Positions 26,788 through 36,185 of a stretch of DNA of 64,000 nt are shown here, piece by piece. Origin of the DNA: Fluctibacter halophilus (GTDB taxonomy: Bacteria > Pseudomonadota > Gammaproteobacteria > Enterobacterales > Alteromonadaceae); assembly GCF_020687825.1 (NCBI RefSeq), contig NZ_JAJEWP010000001.1:683888-747887 (forward strand), given 5' to 3'. How positions within the stretch are numbered: the stretch's first letter is position 1; each line of letters begins with the position of its first letter. The notes under the pieces are model-generated. The model ran no database searches. It was not told where the DNA came from and was given only the letters and a program-made list of their open reading frames with translations. A program made the translations under genes and the position numbers.

Positions 26788-27882
26788 ATGTTTGTCCTTG
26801 CGTCGACGCACCAACAACTCAAACAGCAGTTTGATGAGCAGCAGAAAACCCTTCAGCAGTGGCAATCCGAGGTGGATCAGTTGCGCGCGCAGAATGCTGA
26901 ACTGGAAGCGGCCCTGGCGGCGGCCAAGCCTACCGACAACAACCATTTTGTATCAGACGTGATGGCATGCACCTTGGAGTCTCTGCAACAGATTGAAGGG
27001 GTGAGAGAATCAGTGTTGGCGTCTCATCAACAGATTGAGACCGAATCCCAGTCTATCGCCACCATTAACGAGCTGTTTGCGACCTCGTCGACGTCATTGC
27101 AGGACATTGTCCGTTCAATGGGTGAGTTGGGGGATCGGATGCAAGGCATGGCGAGCAGTATTTCCGGTTTGTCAGACACCGCGGACAGTATCAATAAATT
27201 CGTTTCGACCATCACCAGTATTTCCGATCAGACCAACCTGTTGGCGCTCAATGCGGCCATTGAAGCGGCCAGAGCCGGTGATGCCGGTCGTGGATTCAGT
27301 GTGGTAGCCGACGAAGTACGTTCTCTGGCGAATGAAACTAACCGGTCTGCCAGCGAAGTGGCTGAGCTGGTAGGGAATATCATTCAGTCGACCAAAACCG
27401 CAGTCAATGCAGTGGAGGATATCCGCACCAACAACGAGACATTGTCAGCGGGCGTCAGTGGCCTGAATGGCTCCTATGACGACATTGTGAAGCATTGCAA
27501 TCAGATGAAGAAAACCATCACGGACTCTTCGCTGAAATCCTTTGTGCAGACGGTAAAGCTGGATCACATTGTGTGGAAAGCCGATGTATATGCGGTGATT
27601 AACGGGGACAGTGATCAGCGGATTGATAGTTTTGCTGATCATACAAGCTGCCGGTTGGGACGCTGGTGCAAGGAAGAAGGTCAGCAACGCTTCGGCCAGA
27701 ACAGCGCATTCCGTGAACTCGACAGACCTCATGCAGATGTGCACAAGGCGGGCGTGGCGGCCCTGGAGGCATACGCCAACCAGGACAGTGCCAAGGTGTT
27801 GGTTGAATTGCAGCGGATGGAACGGGCCAGTGTGTCCGTCATGCAACTGCTGGACAGACTGGCCGACAGCGCCGTTTCGTAA
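26788..27882 (+). CDS. Soluble methyl-accepting chemotaxis-type receptor with CZB domain
   Basis: A 364-residue cytoplasmic receptor: no TM segment or periplasmic sensor. An N-terminal coiled coil (about 5-50) leads into the MCP signalling hairpin with [29 protein letters not shown] (split here only by description, about 145-175). The C-terminal CZB domain (about 255-350) has the zinc ligands in [20 protein letters not shown] and [11 protein letters not shown] domains bind Zn and have been linked to sensing of zinc or hypochlorous acid. It is a lone gene with a terminator after it. Confidence 0.9.
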   Translation: MFVLASTHQQLKQQFDEQQKTLQQWQSEVDQLRAQNAELEAALAAAKPTDNNHFVSDVMACTLESLQQIEGVRESVLASHQQIETESQSIATINELFATSSTSLQDIVRSMGELGDRMQGMASSISGLSDTADSINKFVSTITSISDQTNLLALNAAIEAARAGDAGRGFSVVADEVRSLANETNRSASEVAELVGNIIQSTKTAVNAVEDIRTNNETLSAGVSGLNGSYDDIVKHCNQMKKTITDSSLKSFVQTVKLDHIVWKADVYAVINGDSDQRIDSFADHTSCRLGRWCKEEGQQRFGQNSAFRELDRPHADVHKAGVAALEAYANQDSAKVLVELQRMERASVSVMQLLDRLADSAVS

Positions 27883-27901
27883 TTTTATCCGGTGTTCCTG
27901 C

Positions 27902-27933
27902 TAAAAAAACGGCCGCTTCTGGGCCGTTTTTTA
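27902..27933. terminator. Bidirectional intrinsic terminator
   Basis: ACGGCC and GGCCGT arms around a short loop, with an A run before (from 27903) and a T run after (to 27932). It separates the convergent chemoreceptor and MATE genes. Confidence 0.85.
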
Positions 27934-27948
27934 TTGCCGTGTTATTGC

Positions 27949-29340
27949 TTAACCGTACTCACCGAGACGATAAAATAATCCCAGGCGAGCGTTTTCCTGG
28001 GATGCCCGTCGGTACAACAGGGTGGCCGTTAACATCAGCGCCAACAGCTCAGCGCTGGGGCCAGCGTACCAAATGCCCGATTCTCCCCAGAACCGAGGCA
28101 GGGCGAAGGTGAGTGGCAGGGCAAACAGGTAGGTTTTGCCCAGACTCAGCACGCTGGCACGCTTGGCATCACCAATACTCTGAAAATACATGCTGATCAT
28201 CATCAATGGCCCAAACACCCACAATGCCAAAATTGAGATGGGTAAAATGCGGCCAACTTCGGCAATTACCTGAGTATCTGCTACGAACCAGCGACCAATA
28301 TGCTCGGCCGAAAACCACAGAGACAGTTGCATGGCCAGGCTATAAACCAGCGCTACAAGGAGTGCGATAGTGACACTTTGATTGGCCCGCTGGTATAAGC
28401 CTGCACCTACGTTGTTACCGGCGATACTCTGAAAAGCCAGCCCCAGCCCCAGGATAGGTAAAAACACAAAGGTCATGATACGGGTGATAATCCCATACGC
28501 ACTGACCGTTGCCGCGAGATCTGCCGTTTGCCAATGCTGCAGGTTGTAGAGGATGGCTGCCGACATCAACGCGACACCCACATAGGTCAGACTGGCGGGG
28601 GCGCCCAGTGCCAGGAAGGTCTGCCAATGTTGTCGGTTGGTACTGAATGACAGCAGTGGCAGGCGGTAAGTATTGCGCTTCGACGCGCGGAATCCGGCCA
28701 CTATCAACAGGCTGAGTAACTGGGCTAACACGGTACCATAGGCGGAACCGGCAACCCCCATGTCCAGGGTTACAATAAGCCAGTAGTTCAATACGCCGTT
28801 CAGGGTGGCGGTTAACAGCGATACCAGTGCCATTAACCCGGTGTGGCCTTCACTTCGAAGGCTGTCACTGCTGATCGACAACAGAAACAGTAGGGGTGAA
28901 CCCAGGATCACTATCCACAGATAGGACAAGCTCATTTCAGCCAACCGGGCGTCACCTCCATTGGCCGCCAGCGCGAGGGAATAGCCCCATAGGCTGAATG
29001 CGCCGATCAGTACAGTGCTGAGCAATACCGCCAACGTCAGTGCCTGTGCGAGCGTGTGGCGCGCGGCAGTCACGTTTTGTGCCCCCAGATAGCGTGCCAT
29101 GACGCTGGCAAACCCGCTCGACACCCATGTACTCAGGGCAATAAGCAGCATGAACAGGGGGAACATCGCAGTCACCGCTGCCAACCCGTCGGCGCCCACA
29201 TACGCGCCAATGAAATAGGCATCCACCAGATTTAATGAACCATTGACCAACATCACCAGGATGATCGGCATGGCGGTTCTTATAAACACCGTCCCTAACG
29301 GGAGGCCTGTGTAGGGGTTATTGACTGCGGTACTAGCCAT
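27949..29340 (-). CDS. MATE family efflux transporter
   Basis: A 463-residue inner-membrane protein with 12 predicted TM helices in two six-helix halves. The first half begins TAMPIILVMLVNGSLNLVDAYFIGAYVGADGLAAV, a typical MATE N-terminus, and the second repeats the pattern near GLGLAFQSIAGNNVGAG. It is a cation-driven multidrug or metabolite exporter by family; the substrate is unknown. Its start overlaps the stop of the DUF2239 gene by 8 bp, so the two are coupled. The likely operator is the inverted repeat at 29935-29968. Confidence 0.88.
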   Translation of the reverse strand: MASTAVNNPYTGLPLGTVFIRTAMPIILVMLVNGSLNLVDAYFIGAYVGADGLAAVTAMFPLFMLLIALSTWVSSGFASVMARYLGAQNVTAARHTLAQALTLAVLLSTVLIGAFSLWGYSLALAANGGDARLAEMSLSYLWIVILGSPLLFLLSISSDSLRSEGHTGLMALVSLLTATLNGVLNYWLIVTLDMGVAGSAYGTVLAQLLSLLIVAGFRASKRNTYRLPLLSFSTNRQHWQTFLALGAPASLTYVGVALMSAAILYNLQHWQTADLAATVSAYGIITRIMTFVFLPILGLGLAFQSIAGNNVGAGLYQRANQSVTIALLVALVYSLAMQLSLWFSAEHIGRWFVADTQVIAEVGRILPISILALWVFGPLMMISMYFQSIGDAKRASVLSLGKTYLFALPLTFALPRFWGESGIWYAGPSAELLALMLTATLLYRRASQENARLGLFYRLGEYG

Positions 29341-29902
29341 GATGTGCTTCCTTGCTCAGGGCAAAAAGGGTATCGAATTTTTCCGTCAGCAATTGTTTGA
29401 TCTCGTCCGGCCATGTCTGTATTGCGCGCTGAAATGCCTCATTGTCAGCGCGATACAGGGCGCGGGAGGCTTCCTCAAAACCGGCTTCGTCGGCCATTAC
29501 CGTCATCAGGTTGTACAACTGGCTCTGCAGCATATGCAGTTGCTCCTTGGCACTCATGTTGTTTATGGCCTGGTCGACCAGGCGCCGTAACGTGGTTGAT
29601 GCGCCACCGCGCTGCTTCGACAACCATTGCCAGTGGCGGGGCAACAACGTCACTTCTTTTGAGGTGACCCCCAGCTTTGGGCGGCCGCGCTTCGCCGGAG
29701 TCGGCGCGAGGGTGTTGGGCAATTTGGCGATGACCTCGTCGGCGCTGCCGTACCAGTCAATGTCGATGCGCTGACAGGTGTTGACCTCATACAGGTAGGG
29801 TTCAATAAACTGATTGCGGGCTTTTATAGCTCGGATCACGTGGATAATATCGCCACGGGCGATCAGTTGTTTTTCATAAATGGCAATGTATTCGGCATTC
29901 AT
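29333..29902 (-). CDS. DUF2239 family protein
   Basis: A 189-residue protein. The conserved DUF2239 core is seen: PAKRGRPKLGVTSKEVTLLPRHWQWL followed by GGASTTLRRLVDQA. KRGRPK resembles an AT-hook and the downstream segment looks like a ribbon-helix-helix or helical DNA-binding part, so a regulatory role is plausible but unproven. ATG 29902 is preferred (AAGG 9 bp upstream); ATG 29908 is too close to that site. It overlaps the MATE gene. Confidence 0.75.
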   Translation of the reverse strand: MNAEYIAIYEKQLIARGDIIHVIRAIKARNQFIEPYLYEVNTCQRIDIDWYGSADEVIAKLPNTLAPTPAKRGRPKLGVTSKEVTLLPRHWQWLSKQRGGASTTLRRLVDQAINNMSAKEQLHMLQSQLYNLMTVMADEAGFEEASRALYRADNEAFQRAIQTWPDEIKQLLTEKFDTLFALSKEAHHG

Positions 29903-29934
29903 TGTCATGCACCTTGGTCCATTTTGATTGATTA

Positions 29935-29995
29935 TTATCAGGGTATAAATAGTAATTTACCCTGATAAAAATTTAAAGTCAAATTACCCGGGTAA
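29935..29995. promoter_or_regulatory. Operator-like inverted repeat and adjacent palindrome
   Basis: TTATCAGGGTA (29935-29945) and TACCCTGATAA (29958-29968) form a perfect 11-bp inverted repeat with a 12-bp spacer. Sixteen bp on lies the 12-bp palindrome TTACCCGGGTAA (29984-29995). All four half-sites share TACCC/GGGTA. They lie between the divergent DUF2239-MATE operon (start 29902) and the metallo-hydrolase gene (start 30116), as expected for a repressor site. Confidence 0.65.
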
Positions 29996-30115
29996 AAATA
30001 AAGCGGCAGACTGAGACAATGTGTTGATGTTAGCGGCTCAACGACAGCAGATTGGACATCCGCTGGGGTAGGATAGAAAGCATCGAGAACAGGTACTCGG
30101 AATAAGGAACATAAA

Positions 30116-30904
30116 ATGAAATGGACAGTGGTGGGTTTGATGATGTTTTCGCAGGTGACCCTGGCGCAACAATGGCCGGCGTTTATGCAACAGAAGTCCA
30201 GTCGGGGTGAGCTGTTTGTGCTGGCTGCTAAACCCAACGGCACCAACATCGGTGTTATACGCACCGAGCAGGGGATTGTGTTAATCGACCCTGTTGTCCC
30301 GACACAACATCAGTCAGCGTTTGTCAGTGCGTTAAAGCGAAGATGGCCACACTTACCGCTCATTGTGCTCAATACTCATGGTCATAACGACCATAGTGGT
30401 GGCAATGCATTTTTTACTGCACAAGGTGCCCGAATAATGACCGATGTCGACGGGATTAACGCCTTGCAATCGATCACCGTCCACTCACACTCAGCCAACG
30501 ACCGAGTGTTTTATCACCGCGCCAGCAATACGGTGTTTGTTGGGGATGTTTACGACAGCAGCTGGCACCCGTCCTTCTACGCCGGTCGTCGTGCAGGCTT
30601 TCAGGCCGCCATTTCTGCGATACTGGCGCTTGGCGATGCCAACACCCGCATCGTACCGGGACATGGCCAACCGGGTGACAAAGCTGGATTGCAACGCTTT
30701 CATGACGACACGGTGGCATGGATTGATACTGTCGCGCGACTGCACGCACAAGGCCTGTCAGCCGAGGCCATGTTGCAACACCCCCAGATTAACGCCCGGT
30801 TGGCGGCGTTCAATCAACAGATCGCACCTGCGACGATCCCCGCTACGGCTGTACCACGTTTTTTGCAGCGCACCCTGAGCACGTTGCAAGGGAACAGCCA
30901 ATAA
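30116..30904 (+). CDS. Exported metallo-beta-lactamase-fold hydrolase
   Basis: A 262-residue MBL-fold protein with a signal peptide (MKWTVVGLMMFSQVTLA). The zinc motif HGHNDH is at residues 88-93; a further histidine motif, VPGHGQPGD, lies later in the fold. An Asp in VGDVYD is the expected bridging ligand. The layout resembles beta-lactamase class B-like and quorum-quenching-type proteins, but subclass and substrate cannot be assigned. It shares the intergenic operator region with the divergent DUF2239-MATE genes and converges with the ACT-domain gene 13 bp on. Confidence 0.82.
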   Translation: MKWTVVGLMMFSQVTLAQQWPAFMQQKSSRGELFVLAAKPNGTNIGVIRTEQGIVLIDPVVPTQHQSAFVSALKRRWPHLPLIVLNTHGHNDHSGGNAFFTAQGARIMTDVDGINALQSITVHSHSANDRVFYHRASNTVFVGDVYDSSWHPSFYAGRRAGFQAAISAILALGDANTRIVPGHGQPGDKAGLQRFHDDTVAWIDTVARLHAQGLSAEAMLQHPQINARLAAFNQQIAPATIPATAVPRFLQRTLSTLQGNSQ

Positions 30905-30917
30905 AGCGGTGCCGCCG

Positions 30918-31328
30918 TCACCGGGTTGTGCTGAGTTCTGCAAGGCAGCGCATCGCTGCTTGTGCATCCTTGTCGGCCACCATGACATGATCGTGGTAGA
31001 ACGCCGCCAGCATATTGGCACTGATCCCCTGCGCGGCCAGCGCACGGGCAACCGCTGCGGTGAGACCCACGGCCTCAAGGCTCGAGTGCACGGTCAGCGT
31101 GATGCGTCGTAGCGGGTTTGAACCGTCGACATTGAGTGCGCTGGCCTGCTGAAGAGATAACACCGCAGTGAGACCTTCCTGTTCACGCATAACGGCCAAG
31201 GGTTGGGATTGGCACAGTTGAAGCCAGTTTTCTGGCGTGTCGGGCATACAGGCGTACACGTAGCGTTGTGGGTCCAGCTGTGGCGAGAGTTCTTTCAGTA
31301 GGCGAGTCAGATCAGTGATACCGGACAT
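30918..31328 (-). CDS. ACT domain-containing protein
   Basis: A 136-residue stand-alone ACT-type protein: N-terminal beta-alpha unit (TDLTRLLKELSPQLDPQRYVYACMP) and a C-terminal ACT repeat (LTVHSSLEAVGLTAAVARALAAQGISANML) with the conserved AFYHDHVMV segment. Such proteins bind small molecules, often amino acids; no ligand is evident. AAGGA is placed ahead of ATG 31328. Confidence 0.8.
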   Translation of the reverse strand: MSGITDLTRLLKELSPQLDPQRYVYACMPDTPENWLQLCQSQPLAVMREQEGLTAVLSLQQASALNVDGSNPLRRITLTVHSSLEAVGLTAAVARALAAQGISANMLAAFYHDHVMVADKDAQAAMRCLAELSTTR

Positions 31329-31688
31329 GGTTATGTTCCTTTAAGCGAAAGGTCGCAGGGATAACAGCCATAACGCGTCGGCCAGACGGGTCGCTACCGA
31401 GGCTTGAAAAACCAGCACTATCATCTCCTTTGCAACTGGCGATTGGGACACAATCACCGGGTGGAGGTCGTCCTCGTTATTGTGAGCATAATCGACGGGT
31501 CGTCCCGTAGCGCCAAGGTTACCTTGCCCCCCGAGGTCGCTGCAAGGGGGGAGGTGAATTGCGCACAATTCTCGGCTTGGGTAAAAAATGTACTATAGTT
31601 GTGGGGTCAGTAAAGGATGACTAATTACGACGTATAGCGTTTTACCTTTTCTGTTGAGCTGTCAATGATGACTGATTGGAGAGCTGGC
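31329..31688 (+). promoter_or_regulatory. Intergenic region upstream of the dioxygenase operon
   Basis: A 360-bp gap. A TATAGT -10-like box is at 31594-31599 without a clear -35 at normal spacing. GGAG at 31678-31681 is the Shine-Dalgarno for the 31689 gene. No convincing gene is seen; the minus-strand frame at 31341-31568 starts at TTG and looks non-coding. Confidence 0.35.
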
Positions 31689-34625
31689 ATGAAGGTAGTG
31701 CGTTCAAACCTTGTCCTGTGTGTGTTGCCCTGTTTGGTAACCTTGTTTCATTCCCCCGTTTTCGCGGAAGACATGACTGATACTGAAGCCTGTATCAGTA
31801 TGGTCAAAGACGGTTTCAGACCCATTGATGATGACCGATTGACGCGGTTTCAGGGCAAGGTTGATGCAGATACCGCCCAATGCCGCGGGGGCAAGTATGC
31901 ATTGAAGTTTCGGCACACGCCCTGGGCTGATTGGGGTAACTACTGGGCGACCGGTGACAGTAGTTCGATGAAAGAGGGATCGGAAGCCAAGACCATTCTG
32001 GGAGAGCACCTCAAACCCAATGGCAGGGGCATTGATGGCGCCTTGTTGGATCTTGAGTATCAACGGATTGAGTTGATTAAATTTAACCTGTTTGACAATT
32101 ACACCTACCGTGAATATGTCTCGGGTGACGGTGAAAAAGCCGGGCCAGCAATGAAGCGCTGGCCACAAATGCGTCTGGATGCTACCGATATCCACTACCG
32201 GGATGTCGGCGGGGAAGGGCTGCAGGTTTGCCAGGGTGAGTTGATCCGGTACCGTACCCAACGGGGCATCTGTAACGACATCTTTAACCCCAAAATGGGC
32301 TCTACGGGCACCTTGTTCTCACGCAACGTCGCGTTTGACAGTACCTTTCCAAGACTCGGTCATACCGAATTCGCACAAAACCGCCACAGCGATGCGGACA
32401 ACGGGATGCGCATTGGCTTGCTATCACCTGATCCGCAATTGATCAGTCGAACCCTGTTTACCCGCCATCAATCTGAGCCCGAGGCTTGCAATGACGGCCT
32501 GGGGCGGGGCATGAATTCGCTCAATGACCAATGTGATTATCAGAAAGCGCCATTTTTCAACGTGTTGGCGGCTTTTTGGATCCAGTTTATGACCCACGAC
32601 TGGTTTTCTCATACCGATGAGGGACGCAATCAGCGTCGACTCGAAGCGACCGGTTGTAATACCGGCGCTGCCCAGGCCCTGGGGTGTCGACCGGAGGACC
32701 GCATGGAGCCGGCCTTGGTCAAAGACAGTACCGCGCCTCAGACCTTTGAGCATAGCGGCAAGACGTACCTGAGTCGCGCCTATCAGACATCCACCAACCA
32801 TGTCACGGCTTGGTGGGACGCGTCGCAAATCTACGGTTTTGACAATGTCTCCACACGACGGGTTGTGCGAGATCCAGATGATAACGCCAAACTGTCGATG
32901 CCGGAGCAATACCTGCCCCTGCTGCAAACCTGTGATTTAAGCGCTGATCCCAGTTGCTACATGCAGCCCCAGTGGCAAGGTCAGGCGTCGACCGGGTTTG
33001 TTGACAACTGGAATATCGGTCTGAGCTTTTATCACAACCTGTTTGCCCGCGAACACAACCGATTTATTGACTATTTTCGCACGCTGCAGCAAAAAACGCC
33101 GACGCTGGATTCGGGCTTACGGGATCCCGCCAAGCCCGATGAGGTGATTGCCTACAAAGATGTCAGCGATGAACTGTTATTTCAGGTTGCCCGCTTGGTA
33201 GTGTCGGCCGAAATTGCCAAAATCCACACGATCGAGTGGACCACCCAATTGTTATACAACGACCCCTTGTACCGCGGTATGAATTCGAATTGGTTTGGAT
33301 TGTTTAACATTGAACAACCCAGTCGGGTGTCCAGCATTGTCAGACGGCTGACCGGCAATGAACAAAGCTGGTTCGGGCGCTTATCCGACTGGTTTGCCGG
33401 TGGTCTTGGCGATCATCACGACCCGGACAAAGCCAATGCCTGGTATTCGGTGTTTGCTTCCGGGGCCGGTATTTTTGGCCTGCAAAACCGGCGACCCGAA
33501 GGGATGCTGTGGTGGAAACACGACGCCTGGGATGTCAGTAATCCGGAACACGTCAATGGCGGCGTAAACCATTTTGGTTCGCCGTTTAATTTCCCGGAAG
33601 AATTTGTGTCGGTGTATCGCCTGCATCCTTTGGTGCCGGATTTGATCGAGATGCGTGACTGGCGCATGCCAAACCAGTTGACCGCAGCGGTACCGGTGGC
33701 AGACACGGTACGTGGTGGTGCAACGCAACAGATGCGTGATCATGGGTTGGACAACTGGGCGTTGAGCATGGGGCGTCAACGTCTCGGCGTGCTGCATTTG
33801 CGCAATCATCCGGCGTTTTTACAAAACTTGCCCATGCCCCATCTGCAATCACCGTCGGGTAAGCTGGATATTCTGGCGCTGGATTTGATCCGCGATAGAG
33901 AGCGTGGGATCCCACGGTTTAATGAATTCCGCCGCCAGATTGGTTTGCGTACCCTGACCAGCTTTGACGATTTTATTGATCAACGTCTGCCTGTGGGCTC
34001 GCCACAACGGGCGGCTCAGGCGGAGGTAGTGGCCGATATTCGAGCGATTTACGGCACCCATCGCTGCGATGACAGCAAGGTGATCACCGACGTTCAGCGT
34101 TTCCCCGATGGCGCCGCGATTACCGATTGTCTCGGTCAGCCGGATGGCAGTGAGGTGGATAACATCGAAGATGTGGATTTGCTGGTGGGCTGGTTGGCCG
34201 AATACACGCGGCCACACGGGTTTGCCATTTCGGAAACCCAATTTCATATCTTTATCATCAATGCCTCCCGTCGGCTGTTCAGTGACCGTTTCTTTACCTC
34301 CAGTTTTCGCCCCGAGTTCTACAGTAAACCGGGTATTGAATGGGTGACACACAATGGTCCGCTATCGGAATGCCCTTATCCATTAGAGGAAGCTGCCCAC
34401 GGCGGTGATGTGTGTAATGAGCCGGAATTGTCCAATGGCCACAAAATACAGGTTTCGCCGATGAAACGGGTATTGCTGCGCAATTTGCCCCATTTGAAAG
34501 ACGAAATTATGCCGATTGTTAATGCGTTCGATCCCTGGGCGCGGGAACGTGGTGAGTACTATTCACTGTCCTGGACGCCAAGACCCGGGGCAGAGCAAGA
34601 CCCCGCGTTTCAGGGCCAGCAATGA
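31689..34625 (+). CDS. Exported alpha-dioxygenase-like haem peroxidase-family protein
   Basis: A 978-residue protein with a signal peptide (residues 1 to about 25). It belongs to the animal haem peroxidase/cyclooxygenase superfamily and its motifs are closest to plant and cyanobacterial fatty acid alpha-dioxygenases: WIQFMTHDWF with the distal haem His at 303, TAWWDASQIYG, ARLVVSAEIAKIHTIEW, and SVYRLHPLVPD with the presumed catalytic Tyr643 and proximal His646. Alpha-dioxygenases add O2 at C2 of fatty acids to give 2-hydroperoxides. About 270 residues of N-terminal sequence have no counterpart known to me, and the His-Tyr distance is about 340 residues, longer than in the plant enzymes. First gene of a five-gene operon, overlapping the catalase-like gene by 4 bp. 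Confidence 0.8.
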   Translation: MKVVRSNLVLCVLPCLVTLFHSPVFAEDMTDTEACISMVKDGFRPIDDDRLTRFQGKVDADTAQCRGGKYALKFRHTPWADWGNYWATGDSSSMKEGSEAKTILGEHLKPNGRGIDGALLDLEYQRIELIKFNLFDNYTYREYVSGDGEKAGPAMKRWPQMRLDATDIHYRDVGGEGLQVCQGELIRYRTQRGICNDIFNPKMGSTGTLFSRNVAFDSTFPRLGHTEFAQNRHSDADNGMRIGLLSPDPQLISRTLFTRHQSEPEACNDGLGRGMNSLNDQCDYQKAPFFNVLAAFWIQFMTHDWFSHTDEGRNQRRLEATGCNTGAAQALGCRPEDRMEPALVKDSTAPQTFEHSGKTYLSRAYQTSTNHVTAWWDASQIYGFDNVSTRRVVRDPDDNAKLSMPEQYLPLLQTCDLSADPSCYMQPQWQGQASTGFVDNWNIGLSFYHNLFAREHNRFIDYFRTLQQKTPTLDSGLRDPAKPDEVIAYKDVSDELLFQVARLVVSAEIAKIHTIEWTTQLLYNDPLYRGMNSNWFGLFNIEQPSRVSSIVRRLTGNEQSWFGRLSDWFAGGLGDHHDPDKANAWYSVFASGAGIFGLQNRRPEGMLWWKHDAWDVSNPEHVNGGVNHFGSPFNFPEEFVSVYRLHPLVPDLIEMRDWRMPNQLTAAVPVADTVRGGATQQMRDHGLDNWALSMGRQRLGVLHLRNHPAFLQNLPMPHLQSPSGKLDILALDLIRDRERGIPRFNEFRRQIGLRTLTSFDDFIDQRLPVGSPQRAAQAEVVADIRAIYGTHRCDDSKVITDVQRFPDGAAITDCLGQPDGSEVDNIEDVDLLVGWLAEYTRPHGFAISETQFHIFIINASRRLFSDRFFTSSFRPEFYSKPGIEWVTHNGPLSECPYPLEEAAHGGDVCNEPELSNGHKIQVSPMKRVLLRNLPHLKDEIMPIVNAFDPWARERGEYYSLSWTPRPGAEQDPAFQGQQ

Positions 34626-35737
34626 GTTTACCTAAGCGCTTATTGGTCGCCGGCATCATCATTACTGCGCTGGTGTTGCTGTTGTTGTCCAATCAAGCAC
34701 ACGGCCAGTCGGCCGAAGATCGTCAGCGGGACCCGTCGCTCAGGGGTGACGAAGAGGCACTTGCCCGGCAGATGACCGAATGGATCATCAAGGTCAGTGA
34801 AAAACGCCATCCCAGTGGCATCGTCAGGCGATTTAATCAGGTGAAAAGTCTGGGCTGTTTTGACGCTGAGTTCATCGTCTCAGCTTCCCCGCCGGACGCT
34901 CTACGTCATGGCATCTTTGCCACCGGTGGTCGTTATCCGGCGGTGGTCAGGTTTGCCAACGCCAGTACCCTGGACGACCGGGACAAAGATCTTCGCGGGT
35001 TGTCTATTCGGGTCAGCAACGTACCCGGGCAGCCGATTTGGGGTGAGCCCGGTCATCAGGATTTTGTGCTCAACAGTCATCCGGTGTTGTTTGCTGACTC
35101 ACCGGAAACGTTTCTGGCGTTTATCAAAGCCCAATACGAAGACAGTTTGCTGGGTTTTTTTCTTAATCCTTTTGACAGCCATCTGGGCGCACTGATGATC
35201 TTGCTGCGGGCCAGGGACCATCATGACAGTCCTTTTAACATTGATTATCACAGTACCACGGCCTATGCCCTTGGTGATCAACAAGCCGTTAAATACCGTG
35301 TCACGCCCTGTAGTACCTTCTCGCCGCCACCCGCAGACACCGATAACCAAAACTATTTACGCGCGGTGATGCAACAGCACCTTGAGCAACAGGCGGTGTG
35401 TTTCGACTTTCAGGTCCAGCGACAAACCGATCCGGAGCAAATGCCGCTGGACGACCCCTCTGTGGCATGGGATACGGCGGTCTCAGAACCCATCACCGTA
35501 GCCCGGTTGCGCATTGAGCCGCAGACGTTTTCAACCCGTGAGGCGCTGGCACACTGTGAGGCGATGTCATTTAATCCCTGGCAAAGCCTGCAGGCACATC
35601 GCCCGCTGGGCCGGATGAACTATGTCCGTCAGGCTGTATATCGGAAACTGTCGGCGTATCGTCATCGCGTCAACGATACCCGTGGTGGCGCTGATTGGCC
35701 AACGCAACAAGGAGCAACCCATGAACCCGGTGGTTGA
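34622..35737 (+). CDS. Catalase-family haem protein, membrane-anchored
   Basis: A 371-residue protein with an N-terminal hydrophobic segment (LLVAGIIITALVLLLLS) that is either a signal peptide or an anchor. The core resembles small catalase-related proteins: ALRHGIFATGGRYPAVVRFANAS, DLRGLSIRV, HQDFVLNSHPVLFADSPETFLAF (catalase Asn region) and the C-terminal LGRMNYVRQAVYRK where the haem-ligand Tyr is expected. Catalase-like proteins of this size include fatty-acid hydroperoxide-converting enzymes. Coupling to an upstream dioxygenase makes hydroperoxide metabolism a reasonable inference; true catalase activity is the alternative. It overlaps the upstream gene by 4 bp and the downstream gene by 17 bp. 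Confidence 0.78.
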   Translation: MSLPKRLLVAGIIITALVLLLLSNQAHGQSAEDRQRDPSLRGDEEALARQMTEWIIKVSEKRHPSGIVRRFNQVKSLGCFDAEFIVSASPPDALRHGIFATGGRYPAVVRFANASTLDDRDKDLRGLSIRVSNVPGQPIWGEPGHQDFVLNSHPVLFADSPETFLAFIKAQYEDSLLGFFLNPFDSHLGALMILLRARDHHDSPFNIDYHSTTAYALGDQQAVKYRVTPCSTFSPPPADTDNQNYLRAVMQQHLEQQAVCFDFQVQRQTDPEQMPLDDPSVAWDTAVSEPITVARLRIEPQTFSTREALAHCEAMSFNPWQSLQAHRPLGRMNYVRQAVYRKLSAYRHRVNDTRGGADWPTQQGATHEPGG

Positions 35738-36185
35738 GCAGTGGCTGTCGTTAGACCAGACCGAACTGGATCGCATTTATTGTGCGGCCGAGGCTGGGCA
35801 ACTGCCCCGTGGCGATACCCGGGGTACGGCGATCGTCGCCGGTTCCAGTCAGGCCAAGTTGCTGGCCCGCTTTGCCCGTCTGTTTGCCTGGCAGGGCAAG
35901 GTGTTTGATATTTTTGGGCCGGACTATAAACACGGCATTCTGATCAACAAGGTGACGCCGTTCAGTCTGTCGTTCGTGGTGGCCAAGGTTTACAAGGGCC
36001 CGAGCTGGATGGATCAGCGTGAAACCATCATCATCGACTATTCAACAACGTCGTTCTTTGCCCAGAAGATCCGCGACGAAATTCGTGAAGTGTCGCCGGG
36101 CGTTTATCTGGGTAAAGTCTGGTGGGGGCGTCACCGGATCCTGGATTTTGCGTTAACTGCCAGTGAGAGCAACGCCGATGAATAA
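35721..36185 (+). CDS. Hypothetical protein of the dioxygenase operon
   Basis: A 154-residue protein starting at ATG 35721 behind AAGGAG. No signal peptide or TM segment is seen. It contains GKVFDIFGPDYKHGILINKV in the centre and a C-terminal YLGKVWWGRHRILDFALT with clustered aromatic residues, suggesting a compact beta-barrel or lipocalin-like fold; this is only a guess from composition. Overlapping both neighbours, it is clearly part of the operon. Family not recognised. If it stays in the cytoplasm it could help deliver substrate or remove product. Confidence 0.7.
   Translation: MNPVVEQWLSLDQTELDRIYCAAEAGQLPRGDTRGTAIVAGSSQAKLLARFARLFAWQGKVFDIFGPDYKHGILINKVTPFSLSFVVAKVYKGPSWMDQRETIIIDYSTTSFFAQKIRDEIREVSPGVYLGKVWWGRHRILDFALTASESNADE

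Noticed and set aside
31341-31568. Minus-strand 75-residue frame
   Set aside because: TTG start, no Shine-Dalgarno, composition unlike neighbouring proteins.
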